DNA of 64,000 nt from assembly GCF_007003975.1 (NCBI RefSeq), contig NZ_VFTC01000027.1, positions 17,857-81,856 on the forward strand, in the 5' to 3' direction. This DNA is from Mesorhizobium sp. WSM4306. Lineage in GTDB: Bacteria; Pseudomonadota; Alphaproteobacteria; Rhizobiales; Rhizobiaceae. Position numbers and translations under genes: made by a program. This document shows, in pieces, positions 41,830-50,634 of the stretch (the stretch's first letter is position 1; each line of letters opens with the position of its first letter). The notes below the pieces were generated by a model. It was not told the origin of the DNA. It worked only from the letters and a program-made list of their open reading frames with translations, and did no database searches.

Positions 41830-44800
41830 CTACTGGAAATTGCGGCCCTTGGGCATGACCCTCTCTGCTTTGTCCGCGAGTGCCGCAATGTCCGGACGGG
41901 CCGGCACAGCCGGCGTCATCTCTTCCAACAGCACCGTCAGCCATGGCGTCAAATCCTCGATCTTTTCGGCGACGATGTGGATGACATCCGATTCCGACTG
42001 CAGCTTGCCGGTGACCTTGACGAAGCGGGCGCCCATGACGATGGGGCGGAAGCGGGTAAACGTCCTTTCCCAGAAAATGACATTGGCGACCGCCTTGTCG
42101 TCCTCCAGCGTCAGGAAGATCGCATTGCCCTTGCCTGGGCGCTGGCGCACCAGGACCAGTCCGGCGACGGACACCCGCCTGCCGTCGCGAACCGAGCCAA
42201 GGTTGGCATTGGGGATGACGCCGGCGCGGTCGAGCCGCTCGCGCAGGAAGGCGACCGGATGCGCCTTCAGCGACAGGCCGAGCGCGCGATAGTCGTGGAT
42301 GACATGTTCGCCGAGCGGCATTGTCGGCAGTTTCGTCTCGGGCTCGAGCTCGCGCAGCCGGATCGCCGACTGGTCGAACAGCGGCAGCCTTTCGGCCGCA
42401 CTCTTGCCGTCCAGCGCGCGCACCTCCCAAAGGGCTGCGCGGCGGTCGAGGCCGAGCGACCGGAAGGCGTCGGCCTGCGCCAGCCTTTCGATGTCGTCGA
42501 CATCGAGGCCCGAGCGCAGCCAGACATCCCGCACGGATTCGTAGCCCGAACCGCGTCGCGCCACAAAAGCCTCCATGCGATCCTTGGAAAGCCCCTTGAT
42601 CTGCCTGAAGCCGAGCCGAACGGCGTGCTTTGTCTCGATCACACCGCGCATCTGGGCATGGCGCGGGAGGATGAGGGCCGGGTCGAAAGGCGCCTCTTCC
42701 AAGGTACAGTCCCAGACGGAGAAATTGACGTCGACGTCGCGGATGTCGACGCCATGGTCGCGCGCGTCGCGCACCAGCTGGGCCGGCTGGTAAAACCCCA
42801 TGGGCTGCGAGTTCAGGATCGCGGCGCAGAACACGTCGGGATAGAAGGTCTTGAACCAGCAGGAGGCATAGACGAGCAGCGCGAAGGAGGCGGCGTGGCT
42901 TTCGGGAAAGCCGTATTCGCCGAAGCCTTCAATCTGCTTGAAGCAGCGCTCGGCGAAGTCCTTGGTGTATCCCTTGCCGACCATGCCGTCGATCATGCGC
43001 TGGCGGTAATTGCCGATGGTGCCGGTGCGCTTGAAGGTGGCCATGGCGCGGCGCAATTCGTCGGCCTCGCCCGGCTTGAAGCCGCCGGCGACGATGGCGA
43101 TCTTCATCGCCTGCTCCTGGAACAGCGGCACGCCCAGCGTCTTCTTGAGGATCGCCTCCAGCTCCGGCTTTTGATACTCGGCTTTCTCCTTACCTTGCCG
43201 GCGGCGAAGATAAGGGTGCACCATGTCACCCTGGATGGGACCTGGCCGCACGATCGCCACCTCGATGACGAGGTCGTAGAAATCCTTTGGTTTGAGCCTT
43301 GGCAGCATCGACATCTGGGCGCGCGATTCGATCTGGAAGACGCCAAGCGTGTCGGCTCGGCAGATCATGTCGTAGACATGCCTGTCCTCAGGCGGGAGGC
43401 TGCCCAGCACATAGGGCCTGCCAAACTCATCGCGCGCATCCGGATAATGCTCGGTGAGCAAGGTGAAGGCGCGTTTCAGGCAGGTCAGCATGCCGAGCGC
43501 CAGCACGTCGACCTTCAAAATCTTGACCGCGTCGAGATCGTCCTTGTCCCATTCGACCATCTTGCGCGCCTCCATCGCCGTCTTGACGATAGGCACGATC
43601 TCGTCGAGCCGGTCCCTGGTGATGACGAAGCCGCCGACATGCTGCGACAGATGCCGGGGAAAGCCCATGATCTCGTTGGCGTGGGCGAGCACATGCCGGG
43701 TCGAGGTTTCGCTGCGGTCGAGGCCGCCGGCATGCGCCTCCTTCTCGCCGAGCTCCGAGGTCGACCAGCCCCAGATCGAACTGGAGAGCGCTGTGCGGAC
43801 ATCGTCCGACAGGCCCATTGCTTTCGCCACCTCGCGCAATGCCGAGCGGCCGCGATAGCTGATGACGGCCGCCGCCAGCGCGGTGCGCTTGGCGCTGTAT
43901 TTGGAGTAGATGTACTGGATCACCTCCTCGCGCTGCTCATGCTCGAAGTCGACGTCGATGTCGGGCGGCTCGTTGCGCTCCTCGGAAATGAAACGCTCGA
44001 ACAGCGTGTCGATGCGCTCGGGGCCGACTTCGGTGATGCCGATGCAGAAGCAGACGATCGAATTGGCGGCGGAGCCTCTGCCCTGGCACAGAATGCCCTC
44101 GTTGCGGGCGAACTGGACGATGTCGTAGACGGTGAGGAAGTAGCGCGCATAGTTCAGGCGCTCGATCAAAGCGAGCTCTTCGCCGATGCGTTGGGTGACG
44201 GAAGCGGGGACGCCCGCCGGATAGCGCGTGGCGGCCCCCTCCCTGGCCAGACGCTCGAGCTCGGCCTGCGGCCCGAGGCCCGATTGCGTCGGCTCGTCGG
44301 GATAATTGTATTGGAGATCGCCAAGCGAGAAGGTCAGCTCTCCGGCGAAGCGCAGCGTCTCGGCCAGCGCCTGCGGATGACGGCGGAAGAGACGCGCCAT
44401 TTCCAGCGGCGGCTTCAGATGGCGCTCGGCATTGGCCGTCAGCTCCAGCCCGATCTCGGCGACCGGCACATTGAGGCGGATGGCGGTAAGCACATCCTGC
44501 AGCGAGCGCCGCTCGGCGCTGTGATAGAGCACGTCGTTGGTCGCCATCAGCTTCACGCCGGCGGCTTCGGCCATGGCGGCGGCCTGTTCGATGCGGAAAC
44601 GGTCATTGCCGCGATAATCCGGCGCCACGCCAAGCCGCAGATTTGCGCCGAAACGATCCTTCAGCTGATGGATCACTGCCAGGGGATCATCCGCATTAGC
44701 CGAGAGATCGGGCAGCACCGCCAGCGACAGCAGATCGCCCCATTCGAGCAGGTCGCCGCGCTGGAGAAGAGTTGCACCTTTCTCGTTTTCGTCGCGCAGA

Positions 44801-45108
44801 TTGGCCTGCGTCAGCATGCGGCAGAGATGGCCCCAGCCCTTGCGGTTCTGCGGATAGGCGAGAATGTCCGGCGTGCCGTCGCCAAACACCAGCCGGCAGC
44901 CGGGGTGATAGGCGAGCTTCTCGACCTTGGCCTGCTGCCAGGCGCGCACGACGCCCGCGACGGTGTTGCGGTCGGCCAGCCCGATCGAGGAGAAGCCAAG
45001 GAATTTGGACGCGACCACCAACTCCTCCGGCTTGGAGGCGCCGCGCAGGAAGGAGAAATTCGACTGGATGCCGAATTCGGCATAGGGGATGACGGTCAGC
45101 GCGTTCAT
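41830..45108 (-). CDS. dnaE2: Error-prone DNA polymerase DnaE2 (ImuC)
   Basis: A 1092-residue alpha-subunit-type C-family polymerase that does translesion synthesis after DNA damage with ImuA and ImuB. It begins MNALTVIPYAEFGIQSNFSF (PHP domain) and holds the polymerase core motifs, among them PPDIDVDFEHEQREEV with the acidic catalytic residues, and QEQAMKIAIVAGGF. The C-terminal OB fold is seen near VSVAGLVLVRQRPGKG. ATG 45108 is the start because it overlaps the imuB stop as ATGA; the frame is open 49 codons further. It is third in the SOS operon. Confidence 0.96.
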   Translation of the reverse strand: MNALTVIPYAEFGIQSNFSFLRGASKPEELVVASKFLGFSSIGLADRNTVAGVVRAWQQAKVEKLAYHPGCRLVFGDGTPDILAYPQNRKGWGHLCRMLTQANLRDENEKGATLLQRGDLLEWGDLLSLAVLPDLSANADDPLAVIHQLKDRFGANLRLGVAPDYRGNDRFRIEQAAAMAEAAGVKLMATNDVLYHSAERRSLQDVLTAIRLNVPVAEIGLELTANAERHLKPPLEMARLFRRHPQALAETLRFAGELTFSLGDLQYNYPDEPTQSGLGPQAELERLAREGAATRYPAGVPASVTQRIGEELALIERLNYARYFLTVYDIVQFARNEGILCQGRGSAANSIVCFCIGITEVGPERIDTLFERFISEERNEPPDIDVDFEHEQREEVIQYIYSKYSAKRTALAAAVISYRGRSALREVAKAMGLSDDVRTALSSSIWGWSTSELGEKEAHAGGLDRSETSTRHVLAHANEIMGFPRHLSQHVGGFVITRDRLDEIVPIVKTAMEARKMVEWDKDDLDAVKILKVDVLALGMLTCLKRAFTLLTEHYPDARDEFGRPYVLGSLPPEDRHVYDMICRADTLGVFQIESRAQMSMLPRLKPKDFYDLVIEVAIVRPGPIQGDMVHPYLRRRQGKEKAEYQKPELEAILKKTLGVPLFQEQAMKIAIVAGGFKPGEADELRRAMATFKRTGTIGNYRQRMIDGMVGKGYTKDFAERCFKQIEGFGEYGFPESHAASFALLVYASCWFKTFYPDVFCAAILNSQPMGFYQPAQLVRDARDHGVDIRDVDVNFSVWDCTLEEAPFDPALILPRHAQMRGVIETKHAVRLGFRQIKGLSKDRMEAFVARRGSGYESVRDVWLRSGLDVDDIERLAQADAFRSLGLDRRAALWEVRALDGKSAAERLPLFDQSAIRLRELEPETKLPTMPLGEHVIHDYRALGLSLKAHPVAFLRERLDRAGVIPNANLGSVRDGRRVSVAGLVLVRQRPGKGNAIFLTLEDDKAVANVIFWERTFTRFRPIVMGARFVKVTGKLQSESDVIHIVAEKIEDLTPWLTVLLEEMTPAVPARPDIAALADKAERVMPKGRNFQ

Positions 45109-46718
45109 GCGAAGACCCCATGCATGAACCAGCGCGGCGAAGGCTGGCCGGCGCCGTAGAGCCCCTGGCGGTAGAGCCAATATCGTCGGCCCTCTGCATC
45201 CTCGATGCGGAAATAATCGCGGGTCGGTGCGTCTTCCTCGCCTTGTCGCCACCATTCCGGCGCGATGCGCTCCGGCCCTTCGGCGCGGGCGACGCGGTAG
45301 AGCGCGCGGCGCCAGCGGAAATTCATCGGCGGTCCCTCCGGCATTTCGGTCGCCGGCACCTCGATCGGCTCGGGCGAACGGAACAGCCGGATCGGCCGCT
45401 CCGGCGGGAAGGTGGTTGTTGGCGGTGCGTCTTTCCGGTCCGGCCTTTTCGGCGGCGTGGTCCGTTGCGGCGCCTCCGAGAAGGGGATGGTGGCGACGGC
45501 GCGTTCCGGCAGATGGCTTTCGACGGCGATCGCTTTCAGCACAGCATTGTCGCCGAGCCGGGCGCGGATGCGGTCGGCAAACAGCGCGATGTCGGCGCCG
45601 TCATCTTGCGCTTCGCCGGTCAGGTCGGCCTGCTGCATGTCGAAGGCAGCGGCGGCCAGCACGGAAAGCCGCACCAGGTCGAAGCCGTAGCCGGCATCGA
45701 TGTCCTGCTCGAGTGCGGCCAGCCGCTCGTGGAACAGGCGCTGGATCAGCTTCGGCTCGCGCAGGGGCCGTGACGTGCCGACGGCGATGCGGCTGACGGC
45801 GCCGTCGACGCGAAACAACAGCAGCGCCAGCATCCTGGCGCCTTCGCCGCGGCGCTCGAGGTCGACCTTCAGGGTCACCGCCAGCATTTCCACCAGCCGC
45901 TCGATCTCGGCGGTGAGCACAACCGGCTCGGCGAGGTGGCGCTCGACCGAAAGCGGCGCCACCGGCAGGCGCGGCGACACCGCCTCGTCGAGGCGGCCGA
46001 GCGCCTGGTCTAGCCGCAACAGCAAGGTAGAGCCGAAGCGACGGGCAAGCGGTGCTCGCGGTGCGGCCATGACTGCGCCCGCGGTTCGCAAGCCGACGCT
46101 TTCCAGGCTGGTGCGGATATCCGGCTCGATGCGCAAGGCGGCCAGCGGCAAAGGGGCAAGCAGCGCTTCCTCCTCGCCTGAGACAACGATGCGGTCGCCA
46201 CAGAAGCGCGCTGCCGCCCAGGCCGCGCCCGGCGTCGCGGCAAGCCCGGCGCGAACATCGAAACCCTGCTGGAAAAAGCGCGCAAGAATATCATCCAGCA
46301 TGGCGCGCTCGCCGCCGAACAGATGCGTGCAGCCGGTGACGTCGAGATAAAGCCCGTCGGCGCCGTCGAGCGCCACCAGCGGCGTGTAGCGATCGCACCA
46401 GTCGGCGAGGCCTTCGAGCAGCCTTCGGTCGGCTTCCGGATCGGCCTCGACGACGTCGATCGACGGATGCATGGCGCGCGCGTCGGCAATGCCCATGCCG
46501 TGCTTCAGATGCAGCGCCTCAGCCCGCTCGTCGAGGGCCGATATGCGCTGGGCGTTGCGGTCGCGATGGCTGATCACCAGAGGCAAATGATCCGACGGCC
46601 GGGAACGCCACGACCGTCCCAGGCGCTGGCGCAGGATCCGCTCTGCTCCGAGATGCGGAAACCACAGCGACAGAATTCTCTGGCCGTTCTTCCCGTCTTT
46701 CTTCGAAACTGTGTTCAT
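45105..46718 (-). CDS. imuB: ImuB, Y-family polymerase-like mutasome hub
   Basis: A 537-residue Y-family polymerase relative that lacks polymerase activity and bridges ImuA/DnaE2 and the sliding clamp. It has RILSLWFPHLGAERIL near the N terminus, DGADGLYLDVTGC and GLAATPGAAWAAARF from the DinB-like fold. A C-terminal extension of over 100 residues is proline- and arginine-rich. ATG 46718 starts the conserved part, so about 200 bp overlap the C terminus of imuA. It is second in the operon. Confidence 0.95.
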   Translation of the reverse strand: MNTVSKKDGKNGQRILSLWFPHLGAERILRQRLGRSWRSRPSDHLPLVISHRDRNAQRISALDERAEALHLKHGMGIADARAMHPSIDVVEADPEADRRLLEGLADWCDRYTPLVALDGADGLYLDVTGCTHLFGGERAMLDDILARFFQQGFDVRAGLAATPGAAWAAARFCGDRIVVSGEEEALLAPLPLAALRIEPDIRTSLESVGLRTAGAVMAAPRAPLARRFGSTLLLRLDQALGRLDEAVSPRLPVAPLSVERHLAEPVVLTAEIERLVEMLAVTLKVDLERRGEGARMLALLLFRVDGAVSRIAVGTSRPLREPKLIQRLFHERLAALEQDIDAGYGFDLVRLSVLAAAAFDMQQADLTGEAQDDGADIALFADRIRARLGDNAVLKAIAVESHLPERAVATIPFSEAPQRTTPPKRPDRKDAPPTTTFPPERPIRLFRSPEPIEVPATEMPEGPPMNFRWRRALYRVARAEGPERIAPEWWRQGEEDAPTRDYFRIEDAEGRRYWLYRQGLYGAGQPSPRWFMHGVFA

Positions 46719-47550
46719 CGGGGTTCCACTCCAGTGTGAATTGTCCAGGCAGAGCGCTGCGGCTCTTGCCGATGCTGACGGTGAAGGCGGGGCGGCCGAT
46801 CGAGCCGGCGAGCGGCCCGGCGATGGTCCGGCGGCTTGCAGCCGCTGCGGCCGACACGATAAGGCGTACGGGTGCCGCCGTTGGCTCGGCCTCGCCGGCC
46901 TGGCGCAGCAGAAATACCGGCCGGCCGGCGCTTTGCGCGCGGGCGTGCAGCCGGCGCGTCGCGGTGAGGTCGAGCCGCTGCGGGCTGCCGCGGATTTCGA
47001 GGATGATTGCGGCCAGCGCGGTCATCTTCGCGGCTTCCTCGGCCACCCACAGCGCATCGGTGAGTTTCGCCGCCTCGGAAAACAGCAATTGCTTCGGCGC
47101 GATGCCGAACAGGCCCTGCAATCCCCTGGCATAGGGAAAGCCGGCCTCGCGAAAAATCTCCGACGTGCCGATCCACAGCACGGGCAGGTTCTGCCCCCTG
47201 AGGATCAGGCTGACCAGCGACAGCACAAAGCCGGCGACGGCCCCGGCGTTGCGGGTCTCGAGGCCGTGGATTTCAGTCAGCGCGGCTTTCGGCAGGCCGC
47301 CGCTCAGCGCGGCATCGAGGCGCTCGACGCCGGTGGGCAGGAAGGCATCCGGCGACGCCACGGCAAGGCCGCGCCGGATGATGGTGATATCAGGCGTGGG
47401 TTCGGGCGTACCGCCGATAGGGCTGTCAGGGCGCGCACGAGGCCGCTCGCCAGCCGGCGCGGCCAGGCGCTCGGGCAGCGTTCCCTCGATCTTCGCGATC
47501 TGGCGGCGCAGGGCAAAAACAGTCTCCCGCGCCACAGCTGATGTCGCCAT
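46519..47550 (-). CDS. imuA: ImuA, SOS mutasome protein (RecA-like)
   Basis: A 343-residue RecA/SulA-like protein that is first in the imuA-imuB-dnaE2 operon. Segments such as LDAALSGGLPKAALTEIHG (a Walker A-like place without a GKT) and VLWIGTSEIFREAGFPYARGL match the family. The C-terminal 65 codons overlap the imuB start region in another frame. A GTTC-N7-GTTC SOS box lies 24-38 bp upstream of ATG 47550. Confidence 0.92.
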   Translation of the reverse strand: MATSAVARETVFALRRQIAKIEGTLPERLAAPAGERPRARPDSPIGGTPEPTPDITIIRRGLAVASPDAFLPTGVERLDAALSGGLPKAALTEIHGLETRNAGAVAGFVLSLVSLILRGQNLPVLWIGTSEIFREAGFPYARGLQGLFGIAPKQLLFSEAAKLTDALWVAEEAAKMTALAAIILEIRGSPQRLDLTATRRLHARAQSAGRPVFLLRQAGEAEPTAAPVRLIVSAAAAASRRTIAGPLAGSIGRPAFTVSIGKSRSALPGQFTLEWNPDEHSFEERREERPENSVAVVSASRSRADPAPAPGTVVAFPAVGSFASGDQPSRPQRPAHIGPRRAG

Positions 47551-47573
47551 GACGGTCAGTTTCTCTCACAATT

Positions 47574-47588
47574 GTTCCTGTTATGTTC
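47574..47588. promoter_or_regulatory. LexA (SOS) box of the imuA operon
   Basis: GTTC, seven bases, GTTC, exact match to the direct-repeat LexA motif of alphaproteobacteria. It is 24-38 bp before the imuA ATG on the minus strand. LexA would repress the operon until DNA damage. Confidence 0.88.
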
Positions 47589-47728
47589 CTATAGATTCCA
47601 GAGGGTGCCCCAAGAGTCAAGCGGAGACAGAAGGAATTTATTCCTCGATAGCCATTGACGCCATGGAATTGCCGCTTCATTGCCGAGTCCGGTGCGAAAG
47701 CCTATATGCCGGGATCAAAGGACAACGC

Positions 47729-48151
47729 ATGGCCCGCATCTACAAGACCCGCACCTGGCACGACGAACTCTCGCCCTCGATCGAGGAAATGGAGTTTCTG
47801 GCGCTGGAGGCGTACGCGCATCTGCCGGACGATTTTCGCAAGCTGACCGGCGAGATCGTCATCATGATCGCAGAGTTCCCGACCGACGAGATCATGGACG
47901 ATCTGTCGCTGGAGACGCCGTTCGACCTGCTCGGCCTGTTCGAGGGCCGCGGCATCGCCGAGCGCTGGAACCCGCAGACCGGCGAAGGCCCGAACCGCAT
48001 CACCCTCTACCGTCGCGCCATCCTCGACTACTGGGCCGAGAACGAAGAGACGCTGGGCGACATCGTCACCCACGTGCTGATCCACGAGATCGGCCACCAT
48101 TTCGGCCTGTCGGACGATGATATGGAGAAGATTGAAGAGGCGGCGGAGTAG
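47729..48151 (+). CDS. Zincin-like metallopeptidase (MMP-like, PF06262 type)
   Basis: A 140-residue protein with the zinc-binding motif HVLIHEIGHHFGL near the end (residues about 115-127), where HEIGHH supplies two histidines and the catalytic glutamate. The rest, with FDLLGLFEGRGI and PNRITLYRRAILDYWA, is typical of the small MMP-like zincin family. ATG 47729 is chosen because the conserved start MARIYKTRTW is there; the frame extends far upstream. The substrate is unknown. It is divergent from the imu operon, and the SOS box lies between them. Confidence 0.88.
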   Translation: MARIYKTRTWHDELSPSIEEMEFLALEAYAHLPDDFRKLTGEIVIMIAEFPTDEIMDDLSLETPFDLLGLFEGRGIAERWNPQTGEGPNRITLYRRAILDYWAENEETLGDIVTHVLIHEIGHHFGLSDDDMEKIEEAAE

Positions 48152-48217
48152 TCTGCATCTGCGCTTTGCTGATTCCGCAAACCGCGTCCGTCCGCCTATC
48201 CACTCTGTCGGCTGCCG

Positions 48218-48531
48218 ACGAAGCGACTGGAGTTTCTAGGAGATTCTCTTGCCAAGCTCCGGGCTTTCCCAGAGCCGGCGCGCAAGGAAACGGGCGTTCA
48301 GTTGCACAAGGTTCAACTTGGATTTGAGCCCAGCGACTGGAAGCCGATGACGACGATAGGCCCCGGCGTGCGGGAAATCCGCGTGCGTGACGATGCCGGC
48401 GCGTTCCGGGTGCTTTACGTCGCAAGCATAGGTGACGCCGTTTATGTGCTGCACGCCTTCCAGAAGAAGACGCAACAGACGGCGAACGAGACCTGGATCT
48501 TGCCGCGTCGCGGTTCAAGCAAATTCAGTGA
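48218..48531 (+). pseudogene. Broken RelE/HigB-like toxin (phage-derived Gp49 family)
   Basis: The codons from 48218 read KRLEFLGDSLAKLRAFPEPAR, then GFEPSDWKPM, GPGVREIRVRDDAGAFRVLYV and VLHAFQKKTQQTA, which is the Gp49/HigB toxin family. Two lesions are visible. The first codon is ACG where homologues have ATG, with no other start before residue 28 (TTG 48302). After QQTA the frame goes wrong near 48486; a one-base shift restores RDLDLAASRFKQIQ and a stop at 48529-48531, just before the antitoxin ATG. The protein is therefore probably not made in active form. The last 45 bp can still provide coupling for the antitoxin. Confidence 0.85.
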
Positions 48532-48536
48532 GGCAT

Positions 48537-48824
48537 ATGACCATGGAACGCCAGAGTTTTAAAAATGTCTGGGACGCGCTGGAAGATACTGTGGCCGAGG
48601 CCGCCAACATGACCATGCGCTCCAGCTTGCTGATCGCGATCGAACAGCGGGTGCGGAGTTGGGACATTACCCAGGCCGAAGCAGCCAACCGGCTCGGGAT
48701 TACCCAGCCACGCCTCAGCGACCTTCTGCGAGGAAGGATCGCAAATTTCAGCCTCGACACCTTGATCAACCTGGCCACGCAGGCCGGACTTACCGTGCGT
48801 CTTGATATCGCCGAGGCCGCCTAA
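48537..48824 (+). CDS. XRE-type antitoxin (HigA-like)
   Basis: A 95-residue helix-turn-helix protein: ITQAEAANRLGITQPRLSDLLRGR is the DNA-binding unit. Such antitoxins neutralise the adjacent toxin and repress their own operon. The ATG at 48537 follows GAGGC by a few bases, 5 bp after the restored toxin stop. It is intact while the toxin is broken, so it may now serve only as a repressor or as an anti-toxin for other loci. Confidence 0.9.
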   Translation: MTMERQSFKNVWDALEDTVAEAANMTMRSSLLIAIEQRVRSWDITQAEAANRLGITQPRLSDLLRGRIANFSLDTLINLATQAGLTVRLDIAEAA

Positions 48825-48924
48825 AGCGCGTCGCGCTGAAACGGATTCAAGCGACGCGCTTTAAGTCTTTGTTTTGATGCATGTCGTTGTCCCAGAACCG
48901 CAGTACACTTCTGGGCGACATGCA
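48823..48924. repeat. Two adjacent palindromic repeats after the antitoxin gene
   Basis: The first palindrome (48823-48862) has arms AAAGCGCGTCGC and GCGACGCGCTTT and overlaps the antitoxin stop codon. The second (48878-48924) has arms TGCATGTCG and CGACATGCA with inner arms CCCAGAA/TTCTGGG. Either could end transcription from the left. A related half-copy with GATTCAGGCGACGCGCTT lies at 1367-1384. Confidence 0.85.
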
Positions 48925-48953
48925 CTAGTCCTATCTAGTTGACCGGCTGGCGC

Positions 48954-49160
48954 CTACCAATCGCTCAGCTTCGTATCCGGGCCGTATTCCTGGCCGTCGA
49001 CATCCTTCACGACCGACTGGCCACAGCGCATCGATTTGGTTTTCTTGTCGTAGGCGTAGGTCGGCGAGCCGTACAGGTGCCAGCCCTTGTTCAGCGCCGC
49101 GGTCACCTTGTGGCAAAAGGTTGAATCGTCGGGCGCGGATAAAAAGCGGTAGAGTCTCAT
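48954..49160 (-). CDS. DUF1737 domain protein
   Basis: A 68-residue protein: LYRFLSAPDDSTFCHKVTAALNKGW and LYGSPTYAYD are the DUF1737 pattern. Function is unknown. Its ATG overlaps the stop of the CoA ester lyase gene by 4 bp, so it is the second gene of a leftward two-gene operon. Confidence 0.82.
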   Translation of the reverse strand: MRLYRFLSAPDDSTFCHKVTAALNKGWHLYGSPTYAYDKKTKSMRCGQSVVKDVDGQEYGPDTKLSDW

Positions 49161-50107
49161 GGTTCAAGTCCTGTCGTGAGTTTGTCTTGTCGGGGCGGGA
49201 TCTTTTTCGAAGCCGGCTTCGGCAATCGTGCGCCGATGGCGGCGGCCTTCGCCAGCAGTTTTTCGGCCTGCGCCAGATGCAGCCGTTCGACCATCCTGCC
49301 GTTCAGCGCAATCACGCCCTTGCCGGAATTTTCCGGTAAGGCGAAGGCATCTTTCACCGCGCGCGCCTCGGCCAGGGCTTCGGACGCTGGCGCGAAGGCG
49401 CGGTTCGCCCCGTCGATCTGGGCCGGGTGGATCAGCGTCTTGCCGTCGAACCCCATGGCGGCGGCTTCCGTGCACTCGCGCGCAAAAGCATCGAGGTCGC
49501 GAAAATCGTTGGAGACGCCGTCCAGCATGTCGATGCCGCCGGCGCGGGCGGCCAGCACCATTTGCATCAGCCATGGCACGAGGTAGCGCCGGTCGGGCGT
49601 CGCCAGAATGCCGGTCTCCTTGACCAGATCGTTCGTTCCGGCAACGAAACAATTGAGGCGCGAGGCCGGATCGCGGCCGAGTTCGGCAATGGCGCCGATG
49701 TTGAGCATGGCCTTGGGCGTCTCGATCATCGCCCAGAGTTTGACGCTGTCGGGGGCAAAATTGTCGTCGAGCACGTCGCCGACTTCGAGGATGTCGCGCG
49801 GCGTGGCGACCTTGGACAGCAGGATGCCGTCGGGCTCGAATTTCGCCGCGGCCAGCAAATCATCAGTGCCCCAGTCGCTGGACAGCGCGTTGACGCGCAC
49901 GATCATCTCGCAGCGCCGCTTCGGCCGGCTGGCGAAAAAGCCGGCCAGCTTTTCGCGCGCCGCGACCTTGTCGGCGGGAGCGACGGCGTCTTCGAGGTCG
50001 ATGATCACGGCATCGCAGGTAAGCGTCGCGATCTTGGCCAACGCCTTGTCGTTGGAGGCGGGGACGTAGAGTACAGAGCGGCGCGGGCGGTAGGGTTCGC
50101 TTGTCAT
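49157..50107 (-). CDS. CoA ester lyase, HpcH/HpaI aldolase/citrate lyase family
   Basis: A 316-residue TIM-barrel enzyme. RSVLYVPASNDKALAKI, IDLEDAVAP, AMIETPKAMLNI and GFDGKTLIHPAQID are typical of citrate lyase beta-like and malyl-CoA lyase-like enzymes, with E (in ETPKA) and D (in EDAV) as metal ligands. It would cleave a 3-hydroxyacyl-CoA such as malyl-CoA or a methylmalyl-CoA. ATG 50107 is preferred to a 20-codon upstream extension, since the family starts at RSVLY. The exact substrate is unknown. Confidence 0.88.
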   Translation of the reverse strand: MTSEPYRPRRSVLYVPASNDKALAKIATLTCDAVIIDLEDAVAPADKVAAREKLAGFFASRPKRRCEMIVRVNALSSDWGTDDLLAAAKFEPDGILLSKVATPRDILEVGDVLDDNFAPDSVKLWAMIETPKAMLNIGAIAELGRDPASRLNCFVAGTNDLVKETGILATPDRRYLVPWLMQMVLAARAGGIDMLDGVSNDFRDLDAFARECTEAAAMGFDGKTLIHPAQIDGANRAFAPASEALAEARAVKDAFALPENSGKGVIALNGRMVERLHLAQAEKLLAKAAAIGARLPKPASKKIPPRQDKLTTGLEP

Positions 50108-50179
50108 GGCCGATCTATGCCGCCTGGGGACGGGTGAGGCAAGGGGCCGGGTTCCAGCCCACGCCAATGGTCGAAGTCA

Positions 50180-50345
50180 GCGCTGCCCCTCACCTGCCTG
50201 CCGGCATCCTCTCCCCGTAAACGGGGCGAGGGAGGCTCTCATCGCTGATTTCGCCAATCACCAAAGTTGAACGCCGCCATTGCGGCCAGCCCCTTCTCCC
50301 CGTTCAACGGGGAGAAGATGCCGGCAGGCAGATGAGGGGCAGCGC
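50180..50345. repeat. Large inverted repeat of rhizobial type
   Basis: A 166-bp palindromic region. Outer arms GCGCTGCCCCTCA and TGAGGGGCAGCGC are followed inward by CTGCCTGCCGGCATC/GATGCCGGCAGGCAG, then two small CTCCCCG...CGGGG hairpins. This kind of element is common in rhizobial genomes. It fills part of the 523-bp gap before the DUF4173 gene. Confidence 0.85.
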
Positions 50346-50454
50346 AAACGCCGGAAAGCTCGAGCCCGAGGCCTGCACAAAAACTGCACGTCTCTGCGGA
50401 AAACCTCCTCCGCTCCGCCTCGGCGTTTTCATGCGAGCCCGCGACAACAGCGGC

Positions 50455-50634
50455 ATGCAACAGCGAAACATCCACCATTGGTCCCTGCCCTACCGCCTGC
50501 GCAGCGAAAGCTGGTGGCTGGTCGATCCGCCGTGGCCGGAGGCCCGCCATCACCCGGAGGCAAGCCTGCTCCCTTTTATCCCCAGGCATCCGCCGGTCGG
50601 CCGGATCCAGCCCATCAGGAAAGTCCGCGCATGA
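50455..50634 (+). CDS. Possible 59-residue leader ORF, doubtful
   Basis: A small frame from ATG 50455 ends with TGA at 50632-50634, which overlaps the DUF4173 ATG as ATGA. The product is rich in W, H, P and R and matches no family I know. There is no good ribosome-binding site. It might couple translation into the DUF4173 gene, or be chance. Confidence 0.22.
   Translation: MQQRNIHHWSLPYRLRSESWWLVDPPWPEARHHPEASLLPFIPRHPPVGRIQPIRKVRA

Noticed and set aside
41977..45159. A frame of over 1000 codons on the plus strand opposite dnaE2
   Set aside because: It lies wholly over the well-supported dnaE2 gene; the product has no motif and is rich in D, G, R and H, as expected for a GC-rich antisense shadow.
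50180..50345. A CRISPR array
   Set aside because: The repeats are inverted arms of one palindrome, not regularly spaced direct repeats with unique spacers; no cas genes are present in the window.
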